6,494 bases of DNA from Desulfurococcales archaeon (GTDB taxonomy: Archaea; Thermoproteota; Thermoprotei_A; Sulfolobales; Desulfurococcaceae): NCBI GenBank assembly GCA_027064845.1, contig JAMOPC010000472.1, positions 1 through 6,494 on the forward strand, written 5' to 3'. The position numbers were made by a program, and so were the translations under genes. The notes under the pieces were generated by a model that had not been told where the DNA came from, ran no database searches, and saw only the letters and a list, made by a program, of their open reading frames with translations. Shown one piece after another: positions 1 through 6,494 of this stretch. Numbering within the stretch: position 1 is the first letter of the stretch; each line of letters starts with the position of its first letter.

Positions 1-299
1 AAACCTATGGACACAAATACGTCTCTGGGAAAACTTCCCTTAACAACATGATCACTTATAGCACCAACTATTATAGTCCATCCAACATCACTATAGTTTC
101 TCCAAGGAAGCTTTACTGAACTGATACTTGTACCATCAACGTTTACAATTATTTTTGGCCCGCCAAGTATTAGGTCTTTAACGTCATCGGGATACTCTAA
201 GTATTCACCGGGGAGTCTTGGCGAAATAAATTTTTTAACAATATTTTCAAGCAGGCTTTCCTCACTAATGTTTACTAGTTCTTTTCTTCCACCAGCCAA
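1..299 (-). CDS. ThiL/PurM-like (AIR-synthase-related) protein, N-terminal part, truncated by the window edge
   Basis: This is the 5' part (99 whole codons) of a gene that continues past base 1. Its product resembles the N-terminal ATP-binding domain of the PurM/ThiL/HypE/SelD superfamily, whose members phosphorylate or activate small substrates with ATP; thiamine-monophosphate kinase is the nearest relative I recognise. Visible landmarks are SPRLPGEY, then PDDVKD (where ThiL has its GDDAA metal and nucleotide motif), then the strand IIVNVDG, then DVGWTIIVGAISDHVVKGSFP, which follows the ThiL pattern of GWKAL...SDLAAMGA.P and then LVSLG. I chose the TTG at 299 because GGTG lies six bases upstream. 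A GTG at 308 and a TTG at 311 are in frame but lack such a site, and a stop lies at 330-332. The start overlaps the upstream isomerase-like gene by 25 bases, so the two are probably co-translated. The motifs differ from textbook ThiL, so the substrate is open. Superfamily is fairly sure; function is not. Confidence 0.75.
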   Translation of the reverse strand, partial: MAGGRKELVNISEESLLENIVKKFISPRLPGEYLEYPDDVKDLILGGPKIIVNVDGTSISSVKLPWRNYSDVGWTIIVGAISDHVVKGSFPRDVFVSIG

Positions 300-1519
300 T
301 TCATCCACCAAGCAACATATTTCAACATTTTATTAAGACCCTTGACCCATGGAATAAATACATGGTGATTACCAACAGCTTCTTCCATAAATGAATCAGC
401 ACTATATGGGCCCGTATCGACGATTAATTGTGTCCTACAATAACCGGGTTCAAGGTGGCCCGATTCAATAATCTTAGCCTTAATAACCATTAGTTTCTCT
501 AGCTTTTTATCGAGCCTAGCAAATAAGCCTTTCTTATGCCTCATATTACACACTACAGCATAGGGGTAACCTGTTTCAAAATGAGGCATTAAGTAACAGT
601 TCTTCCCAATGAGGGGAGCAATCGTACAGTGAGCAAATCTAAGATAACCTCTTCGAGCACCACTGGGGTTAGCGATCCAGCCTGGATAACCAGTTAGTGA
701 TAGACTCAGTGATAGAATTAACAAGCTATAATAATCGTTCTCACAAGCAGTTGGAATACCATCATTATTAAGCATGGCTACGGCAAGACAAGGAGTCACA
801 TGGTAACGAATTACTAAAGGGAAACAATCGATACTAACCGCGTTCGCTCTGTTTTCAACTACTAGTTTCCTCAAACCATAGTATAAACTGATCAGCTCCT
901 TTAAATAAGAAGAATCAATGCCCGACAAGTCAATGTAATCATTAATATGTTTAACTAATTCCGAATAATCAGTTTCACTCATAGACCTACTTATATTCAT
1001 TAACTCATCATAATTTACATGAATAACATTAAAACCTATGATCTTTTCAAAGAATACAGCATCGTTACTTGGCTTATCTCCGCTTGAAACCTCTAGTACT
1101 CGCATATTTTTCAATAAATCTGCCGCTATAATAGCTCTGTAAAAGTAAGTAAATTTCTCTAATAATTCATTCTTATCACTATAATAGATCAGTTTGACCC
1201 TATAACCCTTATCCAAAAGTTTTGCTCTAACGGAGAGTGCTGATGCTAAACTATTATGCTTATCATTAGCAATGAGAAGCACAGGCTTATTGTACAATGT
1301 AACAGTTCTATAGACTAGCCCACTAGTGCCTCCTGTTAAGTGCACAGCTATGATTAAATCATATTTGTCAAGAGAAATATTAGGCACACTAGTATAGATC
1401 TTATCAACGACATCAATATGTTCAAAACTACTCATTACTGACATTACTTCAGAATATAGTTTTTCATAATAATTTTTCTCATGTATACTTGATGCAAATC
1501 CCATGACAATCATTCTCAA
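275..1519 (-). CDS. L-fucose/L-arabinose isomerase-like protein (FucI-related)
   Basis: The product is about 414 residues and looks like a cytoplasmic relative of L-fucose and L-arabinose isomerases, which interconvert aldoses and ketoses with a divalent metal. Counting from the GTG at 1531, I see HLTGGTSG at 64-71, the IDCFPL segment at 234-239, PCLAVAMLNNDGIPTACEND at 247-266 (its E264 aligns with the metal-binding Glu in the END motif of bacterial FucI), AHCTIAPL at 300-307 and GNHHVFIP at 387-394 with the expected C-terminal metal or substrate His. Asn288 in WIANPS falls near where bacterial FucI carries its second acidic ligand. At roughly 415 residues it is much shorter than E. coli FucI (about 590), as is usual for the archaeal FucI-like group. 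The open frame extends to GTG 1531, but that codon and the next ATG are part of the GGGTGAT site, so TTG 1519 (or ATG 1513) is the better start. The 3' end overlaps the ThiL-like gene. The fold family is sure; the substrate is unknown. Confidence 0.85.
   Translation of the reverse strand: MRMIVMGFASSIHEKNYYEKLYSEVMSVMSSFEHIDVVDKIYTSVPNISLDKYDLIIAVHLTGGTSGLVYRTVTLYNKPVLLIANDKHNSLASALSVRAKLLDKGYRVKLIYYSDKNELLEKFTYFYRAIIAADLLKNMRVLEVSSGDKPSNDAVFFEKIIGFNVIHVNYDELMNISRSMSETDYSELVKHINDYIDLSGIDSSYLKELISLYYGLRKLVVENRANAVSIDCFPLVIRYHVTPCLAVAMLNNDGIPTACENDYYSLLILSLSLSLTGYPGWIANPSGARRGYLRFAHCTIAPLIGKNCYLMPHFETGYPYAVVCNMRHKKGLFARLDKKLEKLMVIKAKIIESGHLEPGYCRTQLIVDTGPYSADSFMEEAVGNHHVFIPWVKGLNKMLKYVAWWMNWLVEEKN
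306..309 (-). promoter_or_regulatory. Ribosome binding site inside the upstream gene, deciding a TTG start
   Basis: On the minus strand GGTG, followed by GAT, sits six bases before the TTG at 299. It matches the archaeal anti-Shine-Dalgarno complement (GGTGA). It lies within the last codons of the isomerase-like gene, so the downstream start is reached by ribosomes finishing that gene. It is the main reason for preferring the 299 start. Confidence 0.5.
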
Positions 1520-1526
1520 GACATAC

Positions 1527-1533
1527 ATCACCC
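1527..1533 (-). promoter_or_regulatory. Ribosome binding site of the isomerase-like gene
   Basis: The minus strand reads GGGTGAT, a near-perfect archaeal Shine-Dalgarno sequence, ending seven bases before the TTG at 1519 and thirteen before the ATG at 1513. It overlaps the GTG (1531) and ATG (1528) that would give the longest open frame, which makes those two unlikely starts. TTG 1519 has the best spacing. Confidence 0.6.
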
Positions 1534-1556
1534 AACCTAATACTCTATGATAAGGG

Positions 1557-1576
1557 AATAAAAAAGTATAGAAAAA
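1557..1576 (-). promoter_or_regulatory. Possible TATA region for the isomerase-like gene, and/or T-rich terminator of the upstream gene
   Basis: This 83-base gap between stop (1615) and SD (1533) holds one T-rich block. On the minus strand it reads as a five-T run (1572-1576), then CTATAC, then a six-T run (1560-1565). A TATA-like element centred around 1561-1568 would place transcription start near 1535-1542, just ahead of the SD at 1527-1533, which is a sensible short leader. The T runs, 39 or more bases after the TAG of the large NTPase gene, would equally suit archaeal oligo-T termination of that gene. Both roles can coexist. The match to consensus is loose and no stem-loop is evident. 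Confidence 0.35.
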
Positions 1577-1614
1577 CTATTCATGACACAAGGAACTAGT
1601 TGTTAGACTGAATA

Positions 1615-4600
1615 CTAAAACTTTCTCGATAAACATATATTAATTATTGGCATGAACAAATACGTGAAATTATACTTACTTATAACATCCATGTACTTAT
1701 TGATAAAGCTACAAACAAGTTCTTTAGTGTTCCTGTAAGTAAATGGATCCTTTATCGATTGAGCACAATACAATAAATTATCAAGGATCTTGGGAATTTC
1801 GACAATGTATTCTAACCTATTCCGTATAAAGACTAAATCCTCATATAATCTTAGAGCATCAAGATAACGTTTATATGCTTCGTCAAAATTGTTGTGCATC
1901 ATATTATATTCAGCCAGTCTCAAATATATGTCTCCTAATAATGGTTTCTCAAAGAACCTACTCTTAGGAGAGTATGAGAGTATTTTCCTATAATAATTTA
2001 TAGCTCTTTTTAAATGACCATTCTTTTCATAATATTTGCCTATTATAAACGCTAATTTTATCGCTAAATCATCTTTATTAATTCTTGAAAAAACTTTTTC
2101 AGCCTTCTTAGCCGATTTCTCTATATCTCCTCTGTAAAACATTATTATGGCTTCATATGCTTCTCTATATTCTGGCTTAATTTTAGGAATGTTTCTATAA
2201 AGATAATTATATGCTTCTGTATAGAGACCATTCTTAATCAAAGACTCTATGTATAGTTCAAAAATATCCCAATCAAAATATATTTTTGACGAAACATTAC
2301 CGATCTCATATACTATATCGGTGTAACCTACATCAAAATACAATCTCATAAAGTTCTTAAGCAAGAATATAATTTTACCTGAAATAAGATCATTAGGATC
2401 AATAAGTTTCAAAATTTCGGTTAAACCTACTCCAATTATTCGTAATGCCTTAATATCTTTCTCCTTAGCTAGAAATCTTGCTAATCGATAAATTACTTCA
2501 AGTACATCGCTTATCCTTCCAGGATCCTTAGAGATAATGCTTTTCGCATGATCTACTAAGTCTTCTAAAAATAATTGCTCTGTATAACTGCTTGTCCCTC
2601 TAGAAGCTATGTATCTCAATACATAGTAATTCAACTTTATGACTGGATCGACGGTTCTCCTAATCAGAATGTCATCAGATTCAATGATCACTGTCCTATA
2701 TAGTTTCTCACCTAATAAGCACTTATAGTACCAGTATCTAATCAAATAGTTCTTCTCAATACGCATATCCTCCATAAGTTCTTTCTCAAAAACCTTTCTA
2801 CAATTCTCGTAGTTTTTCATCATTATCTGTATAATTGTCTTCCAAAACACAATATGTTTTCTCAAACGCTCACAATACTTAGGTGGAAGTAGTTTCAAAT
2901 TATTAAGAAGACTTAAGGCTTTATTAGCATCAATAAGTGCTTTACTAAGTAATCCCTTTTTCGTGTAATAGACCATTCTAGCGTATAAGTATTTTAAGTA
3001 TAAATACAATGCCCAGAAACCATAGTGGCTAGCTAAATCGTGAAAGGCGTTATCAATTGATAAATACTTCTCATTAATATTCTCATATGGTTTATTAGCA
3101 TATTTCTTGATTATAACCGGTATTATCGATAAATATCTATATTTTATCTTCGGAATATCAATGTATTTTTCAGCTAGACCTAAGATCCGTTCAACCTCAT
3201 CAAGATTTATTAACCAGTCTTTTTTCAAACCAATCCTCATATACTTGAGAAGCATAATTACATCTTTTGGCTCATTTGTAGACAGAGCCTCTTCTCTTAG
3301 TTTCTCATAGTTATCCATGAATACTTTTTGATCATCTAGAAGATATGCTAATAAACAACACAAACTGGGTTCATCAATACATTTACCATTATTATAGTAG
3401 TTGTTCAGAGCTTTCAAGAACTTATTTATCTTCTCATACTTACAAGAATCTAGTAGAAAACCATATGTATTCAATAATGATGAGTACTCAGTCAGGAAAG
3501 CTTTAACACTTTCATTATCTTTTTCCAACAAGTAGATCTTTAATAATTTTAATCCGGAATCAAATAAGAGGTTTACTTGTTCAAACTCACCAGTTTTGAC
3601 ATTATTGAGTGATTCAACATAGGTTTTTGTTAAATAATTCTTTGCTTCATCAAGTATTCCAAGACGCGATAAAATTATTGCTCTTATATAGGTTAAATAA
3701 ACATTTTTATCAAATAATTTTTTCTTGACAGGTCTGCCGCTAAGGAGTTCTAGGAATACGTACTTCTCTAACCTAGGTCTATTCTGAGAGGTTTCTAGTA
3801 GTGACAACGCCTTATCATAGTAGCCAAATAAAACATATAACTTTAGCAAGAGTTTTTTTGAACCCAGCCTTCTTAATTGTTCATAATACTCTACCATGTC
3901 TTTATTTAATGAAATCTTATTATATAGTATTCTCTCTATGATCTTTTTAACATAGGGATCTTTCTCCTCCTCATATGCTTCAATGATTGTTCCCAATGGA
4001 GCTTTTTTGAGCAAGAAAAGTTTCTCAACTTTTTTCTTAAGATCACCTTGTAACCCATTATTTCTTAATATGCTCAAGATCATTTCTGGATCATGTATAT
4101 CAGTGAATAACAAGCTAATTTTAAACATTGTTTTGCCTGTTAAGCCTTTACGGGACATTTCATTTCTTAACTCGGTTACATAAGTATCAGTACCTAAATC
4201 TATGTAGTGGATAGGATAGATTACCTTAATAAGTGGGTTAACCTGTTTTCTTCGTAAAGTTTTCTCTAATAATTGTGGATAATTAAGAATGATCAACAAT
4301 TCTTCTATAGGTGACGTCGTCGCATAGAGGTATTTTTCTATGTTTGCTAAGATATTTGTCCAGTTCATAATTGATTCGAATATTTTTCTAAAATCATCGT
4401 TCTCTTTTAGTAGTGTATTTATAGTTTTAGCCCATGTTTTATGTGGTAACATATAGATTTTATTACTTAAAGGTGCAAGAAGCGAAAAGGGATCGCCACG
4501 CGTTTTAATCATTTTTGTAACTGATAAAATTAATTCTTTCGACGAGACATTATGTAGTGCTGTATACACGGACGCTAGACCTATTAGAGGAGAATACTTC

Positions 4601-5640
4601 TTTTCCTCATAATATTTTTTAAATATATTATAGATCATGTCATCAATGTTACTTGGAGGCTCTCGTAGATTATTCTTCCTACAATATTCTTCAATGTGTA
4701 TTTCCATTAAGTTATGATAATTATTAAGTTCTTTGGTAACTGCTATTTGCTTTAATTCTTTCTCGCTATATATGCTTTGATCGTATTTGACAATAATGGT
4801 TTGACCTGTATAGTTTCTAGTTTTCTCTAATTCTTCAGGAGTAATAACTACATAGTTGTTCGATTTATAGAATTTCTTGACAATATCGAGGTTGTGCCCA
4901 TCCATAGTGCCTATGAATCTCTTCGTTAATAAAGGGTTTACCTTGTGATAATCAATGTCGTCATAAATGGCTATCGTGTTTTTGGGGAGTCTTTCATGCT
5001 CGCTACTATATACTAGTCTATAAGCATATTTTTTCATTAAGACATGGGCTAGGAGATAGAGATGAGTTGATTTCCCTATGAAGTCTTCACCTGCTAATAT
5101 AAGGTTATTGTTTCTAGAGACTATCTCAGCCATTAACTTTACTCGATTCATAGTCTCTTCGGGAATAACTAGTGATTTCACAGGGATTCTGAGGAAATAC
5201 GCTAAGCATTTCTGACATTTGATCTCCATAAAATATAGTGTATCAAGGAACCTGAATAATTTCTTATAAGTTTTTATGTTCTTTAATAATTTCTTATACT
5301 TTGACTTATCCTTTATTAAGCGGGAAAAGGTATCGTACCCATATTTGTCTTCAAAATGCTTTAATAGCTTGATCCTTATGCCGGGATCCGGTATAATCTT
5401 ATCAATGAAGTCTATTATTTTACAAATATCTTTTTCAAAAATGTATGTATCTAATAGATATTTTATCTTATTGAACAACTCTGTATATTTTGATAAGTAA
5501 ATATTGTACTCTGCGAGAGCGGTCTCAAATCCTTCATGAGAAATTTTAACTGATAAGTCAATAAATGGAATAAGCCGCGGATTATTTGAAAATTTGAGCA
5601 AAAGATCAGATATTATACTTAAGTCTTTATTAATTGACAA
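1615..5640 (-). CDS. Large STAND-like P-loop NTPase with C-terminal TPR-like repeats (uncharacterised)
   Basis: This gene encodes 1341 residues with no membrane segment or signal peptide, so the product is probably cytoplasmic. The N-terminal 1-165 is helical, Lys-rich and unrecognised, with a lone CxxC at 142-145. The P-loop core follows: Walker A GEDFIGKST at 184-192 (K190, S191), Walker B TIAIYDDID at 222-230 (D227, D228) and a sensor-1-like strand NNYVVITPEE at 261-270. A helical region follows from about 290 to 560. From about 590 to 1300 come helical hairpins with TPR character; the clearest are 1194-1225 (G1201, Y1204, G1208, A1213, Y1217, P1225) and 1236-1268 (A1243, A1255, Y1259, A1262), with others near 648-680, 882-915 and 1125-1150. 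The arrangement matches STAND NTPases, where repeats sense a ligand and the NTPase switches assembly. The start is TTG, fixed by an in-frame TAA directly before it and an AGGTG nine bases upstream. Composition looks more AT-rich than the isomerase gene. The gene is certain; a defence or regulatory role is inference. Confidence 0.9.
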   Translation of the reverse strand: MSINKDLSIISDLLLKFSNNPRLIPFIDLSVKISHEGFETALAEYNIYLSKYTELFNKIKYLLDTYIFEKDICKIIDFIDKIIPDPGIRIKLLKHFEDKYGYDTFSRLIKDKSKYKKLLKNIKTYKKLFRFLDTLYFMEIKCQKCLAYFLRIPVKSLVIPEETMNRVKLMAEIVSRNNNLILAGEDFIGKSTHLYLLAHVLMKKYAYRLVYSSEHERLPKNTIAIYDDIDYHKVNPLLTKRFIGTMDGHNLDIVKKFYKSNNYVVITPEELEKTRNYTGQTIIVKYDQSIYSEKELKQIAVTKELNNYHNLMEIHIEEYCRKNNLREPPSNIDDMIYNIFKKYYEEKKYSPLIGLASVYTALHNVSSKELILSVTKMIKTRGDPFSLLAPLSNKIYMLPHKTWAKTINTLLKENDDFRKIFESIMNWTNILANIEKYLYATTSPIEELLIILNYPQLLEKTLRRKQVNPLIKVIYPIHYIDLGTDTYVTELRNEMSRKGLTGKTMFKISLLFTDIHDPEMILSILRNNGLQGDLKKKVEKLFLLKKAPLGTIIEAYEEEKDPYVKKIIERILYNKISLNKDMVEYYEQLRRLGSKKLLLKLYVLFGYYDKALSLLETSQNRPRLEKYVFLELLSGRPVKKKLFDKNVYLTYIRAIILSRLGILDEAKNYLTKTYVESLNNVKTGEFEQVNLLFDSGLKLLKIYLLEKDNESVKAFLTEYSSLLNTYGFLLDSCKYEKINKFLKALNNYYNNGKCIDEPSLCCLLAYLLDDQKVFMDNYEKLREEALSTNEPKDVIMLLKYMRIGLKKDWLINLDEVERILGLAEKYIDIPKIKYRYLSIIPVIIKKYANKPYENINEKYLSIDNAFHDLASHYGFWALYLYLKYLYARMVYYTKKGLLSKALIDANKALSLLNNLKLLPPKYCERLRKHIVFWKTIIQIMMKNYENCRKVFEKELMEDMRIEKNYLIRYWYYKCLLGEKLYRTVIIESDDILIRRTVDPVIKLNYYVLRYIASRGTSSYTEQLFLEDLVDHAKSIISKDPGRISDVLEVIYRLARFLAKEKDIKALRIIGVGLTEILKLIDPNDLISGKIIFLLKNFMRLYFDVGYTDIVYEIGNVSSKIYFDWDIFELYIESLIKNGLYTEAYNYLYRNIPKIKPEYREAYEAIIMFYRGDIEKSAKKAEKVFSRINKDDLAIKLAFIIGKYYEKNGHLKRAINYYRKILSYSPKSRFFEKPLLGDIYLRLAEYNMMHNNFDEAYKRYLDALRLYEDLVFIRNRLEYIVEIPKILDNLLYCAQSIKDPFTYRNTKELVCSFINKYMDVISKYNFTYLFMPIINICLSRKF
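5255..5298 (-). repeat. Short direct repeat inside the NTPase-TPR gene
   Basis: The 14-base string AATAATTTCTTATA (plus-strand reading) occurs at 5255-5268 and again at 5285-5298, exactly 30 bases apart and in the same frame. It encodes the paired YKKLL/YKKLF segments in residues 115-130 of the protein. It looks like a small in-frame helix duplication or composition effect and not a mobile or regulatory repeat. Confidence 0.4.
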
Positions 5641-5649
5641 TTAGAGATA

Positions 5650-5654
5650 CACCT
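5650..5654 (-). promoter_or_regulatory. Ribosome binding site of the large NTPase-TPR gene
   Basis: AGGTG on the minus strand lies nine bases before the TTG at 5640. An in-frame TAA sits immediately upstream of the TTG and the next in-frame ATG is over 160 codons downstream, beyond the start of the NTPase lead-in. The TTG is therefore the only sensible start and this site supports it. Confidence 0.55.
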
Positions 5655-5690
5655 ATGTTATAAAATTATCTCATATCAAATATATCTTTA

Positions 5691-5698
5691 GTTTTATA
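5691..5698 (-). promoter_or_regulatory. TATA box of the large NTPase-TPR gene
   Basis: The minus strand reads TATAAAAC here, the best TATA element in the 95-base gap (5641-5735). With usual archaeal spacing of about 26 bases, transcription would begin near 5668, giving a leader of about 28 bases that contains the AGGTG site. The preceding bases are not a clear purine-rich BRE. Two weaker AT-rich alternatives lie downstream (around 5683 and 5661); the latter would start transcripts inside the coding region. The gene therefore probably has its own promoter rather than depending on the surface-protein gene. Confidence 0.5.
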
Positions 5699-5735
5699 CG
5701 CGTTGAGTAATTCTTGTTTAGTAAAGTTTTAAACC

Positions 5736-6494
5736 CTACTTCTTTCTTCCAATAATATAATATATGAGTGATCCCAATAAGATTAATGCTGTAACATACG
5801 CAACATACTCGATCGGATATTTGTTAGAGGTTTGCATAGTCTTTTTTTCTTCAGGATTTTCTTGATTCACTGTTGTAGTTATGTTATAAGCATTAGTTGT
5901 TGTTATATGAGTTTTTCCTATTACATTGTATAGTTCTTCAACATTCGTATCTATTAGTTTATAATATAATTCATAGACGTATCTTTCGTTTTTTACAGTA
6001 TTGTTTGCCTCTGTGAAATAGTAGTATTCGAGCAAGATCCCTGTGTTTTTATCATAAGTTGATCTTATTTTAGTATAATAGACATATTCTTCTTGTGTTG
6101 TTATATTCTCATATACTTTTTGTGTAAACGGAATAGTTTGGGGATCAACATATATGTTGAATTTATGACTGCTGTACTCTGTACTCCAGTTCACAAAACT
6201 GTTCATCTTATATCCTGGCATTCCCAATATTCTTGTAAAATAATTCTTAGTATCATTTAGATCTAAAAGCTCATAGTATCCCATAATACCTGTTTCATTC
6301 ACTTTCAATCCAAAAAATTGGCCATGACCAACAACTACATAGTTCTCCATTCCCTCTTGTGGCGGTGGAGATGCTTTCAGTCTACCAACTATATAGTAAG
6401 TGAAATATACTCCTGGCCTCGCCCATGTAGGTGTAGATGTAACTATACCTTGTAGAAATGGAGAGATCATTATCACGACTAATACGAATAATAA
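5736..6494 (-). CDS. Secreted or membrane-anchored surface glycoprotein-like protein, 5' end beyond the window
   Basis: I do not recognise the family. The reading frame stays open to the right edge: bases 6477-6494 add LLFVLV ahead of the first in-window GTG (6476), so the hydrophobic stretch LLFVLVVIMISPFLQG is the core of a signal peptide and the true start lies outside. Counting from GTG 6476, residues about 20-187 form a Tyr-rich, strand-like ectodomain that opens with ARPGVYFTYYIVGR. N-glycosylation sequons occur at N60, N74, N96, N124, N158 and N198. Residues 188-219 are a Thr/Asn-rich stalk and 220-242 a transmembrane helix, followed by the short basic tail GRKK. This is a type I topology with the domain outside the cell, near or within the S-layer space. 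There are no cysteines and no catalytic motif that I can see, so a structural, binding or sensing role is as likely as an enzyme. No clear terminator follows the stop. Confidence 0.8.
   Translation of the reverse strand, partial: LLFVLVVIMISPFLQGIVTSTPTWARPGVYFTYYIVGRLKASPPPQEGMENYVVVGHGQFFGLKVNETGIMGYYELLDLNDTKNYFTRILGMPGYKMNSFVNWSTEYSSHKFNIYVDPQTIPFTQKVYENITTQEEYVYYTKIRSTYDKNTGILLEYYYFTEANNTVKNERYVYELYYKLIDTNVEELYNVIGKTHITTTNAYNITTTVNQENPEEKKTMQTSNKYPIEYVAYVTALILLGSLIYYIIGRKK

Noticed and set aside
263..265. GTG as a possible start for the gene at the left edge
   Set aside because: That frame is the isomerase frame after its stop and hits TAG within about 25 codons. The coding frame through 1-274 is a different one.
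696..716. Tandem nonamer AGTGATAGA at 696-704 and 708-716
   Set aside because: It encodes the SLSL stretch of a helix in the isomerase-like protein. It is a codon-level repeat and shows no sign of being a functional DNA element.
969..1011. Minus-strand ATGATGA (1005-1011) and CTGA (969-972), resembling C and D boxes of an archaeal C/D guide RNA
   Set aside because: The two boxes lie in a conserved-family coding region, there is no convincing C'/D' pair or terminal stem, and such short motifs are expected by chance in AT-rich DNA.
3107..3310. Plus-strand open frame of 67 codons (similar ones at 3983-4183 and 5276-5500)
   Set aside because: All lie wholly antisense inside the well-supported 1341-residue gene. 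They have low-complexity Phe/Ser/Leu-rich translations and resemble no protein.
5658..5665. Second TATA-like string (minus-strand TTTTATAA) upstream of the NTPase-TPR gene
   Set aside because: It is too close to the start: transcription would begin around 5635, inside the coding region and downstream of the AGGTG site.
5711..5735. Imperfect inverted repeat (GTTTA...TAAAC) just after the surface-protein stop as a terminator
   Set aside because: The arms are only about five bases, all A/T-rich, with no following T run on the minus strand.

Overview
The window is AT-rich archaeal DNA and carries four protein-coding genes, all read from the minus strand. Three things suggest a hyperthermophilic Thermoproteota member, perhaps a Staphylothermus-like Desulfurococcales species. 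First, ribosome binding sites are of the GGTG type. Second, there is a TATA-like box upstream of the largest gene, and TTG is used for initiation. Third, two genes encode distinctive archaeal forms of metabolic enzyme families. The genus is a guess from composition and gene style, not a match I can prove.

In transcription order (right to left) the layout is as follows. (1) At 5736-6494 lies most of a secreted or membrane-anchored surface protein. It has a signal-peptide-like hydrophobic stretch that runs off the right edge, six N-glycosylation sequons, a Thr/Asn-rich stalk and a C-terminal membrane helix. (2) After a 95-base gap holding a TATA box and a GGTG site comes a 1341-residue protein at 1615-5640, starting with TTG. 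It combines a helical N-terminal region, a small P-loop NTPase core with an unusually short Walker A to Walker B distance, and a long C-terminal TPR-like array. This is the architecture of STAND-type signalling or defence NTPases, but it is not a family I can name. (3) After an 83-base gap comes an L-fucose/L-arabinose-isomerase-like protein at 275-1519. (4) It overlaps, by about 25 bases, the start of a PurM/ThiL-like (AIR-synthase-related) gene that runs off the left edge at base 1. The ORF for this last gene begins inside the end of the isomerase gene.

The isomerase-like and ThiL-like genes very probably form one translationally coupled unit, which hints at a shared and uncharacterised metabolic step. 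The large NTPase-TPR gene has its own promoter and seems to be a stand-alone unit between two otherwise unrelated genes. It is the best candidate in the window for an undescribed system. I see no RNA genes, CRISPR arrays, insertion sequences or attachment sites. No gene-free stretch exceeds 100 bases.
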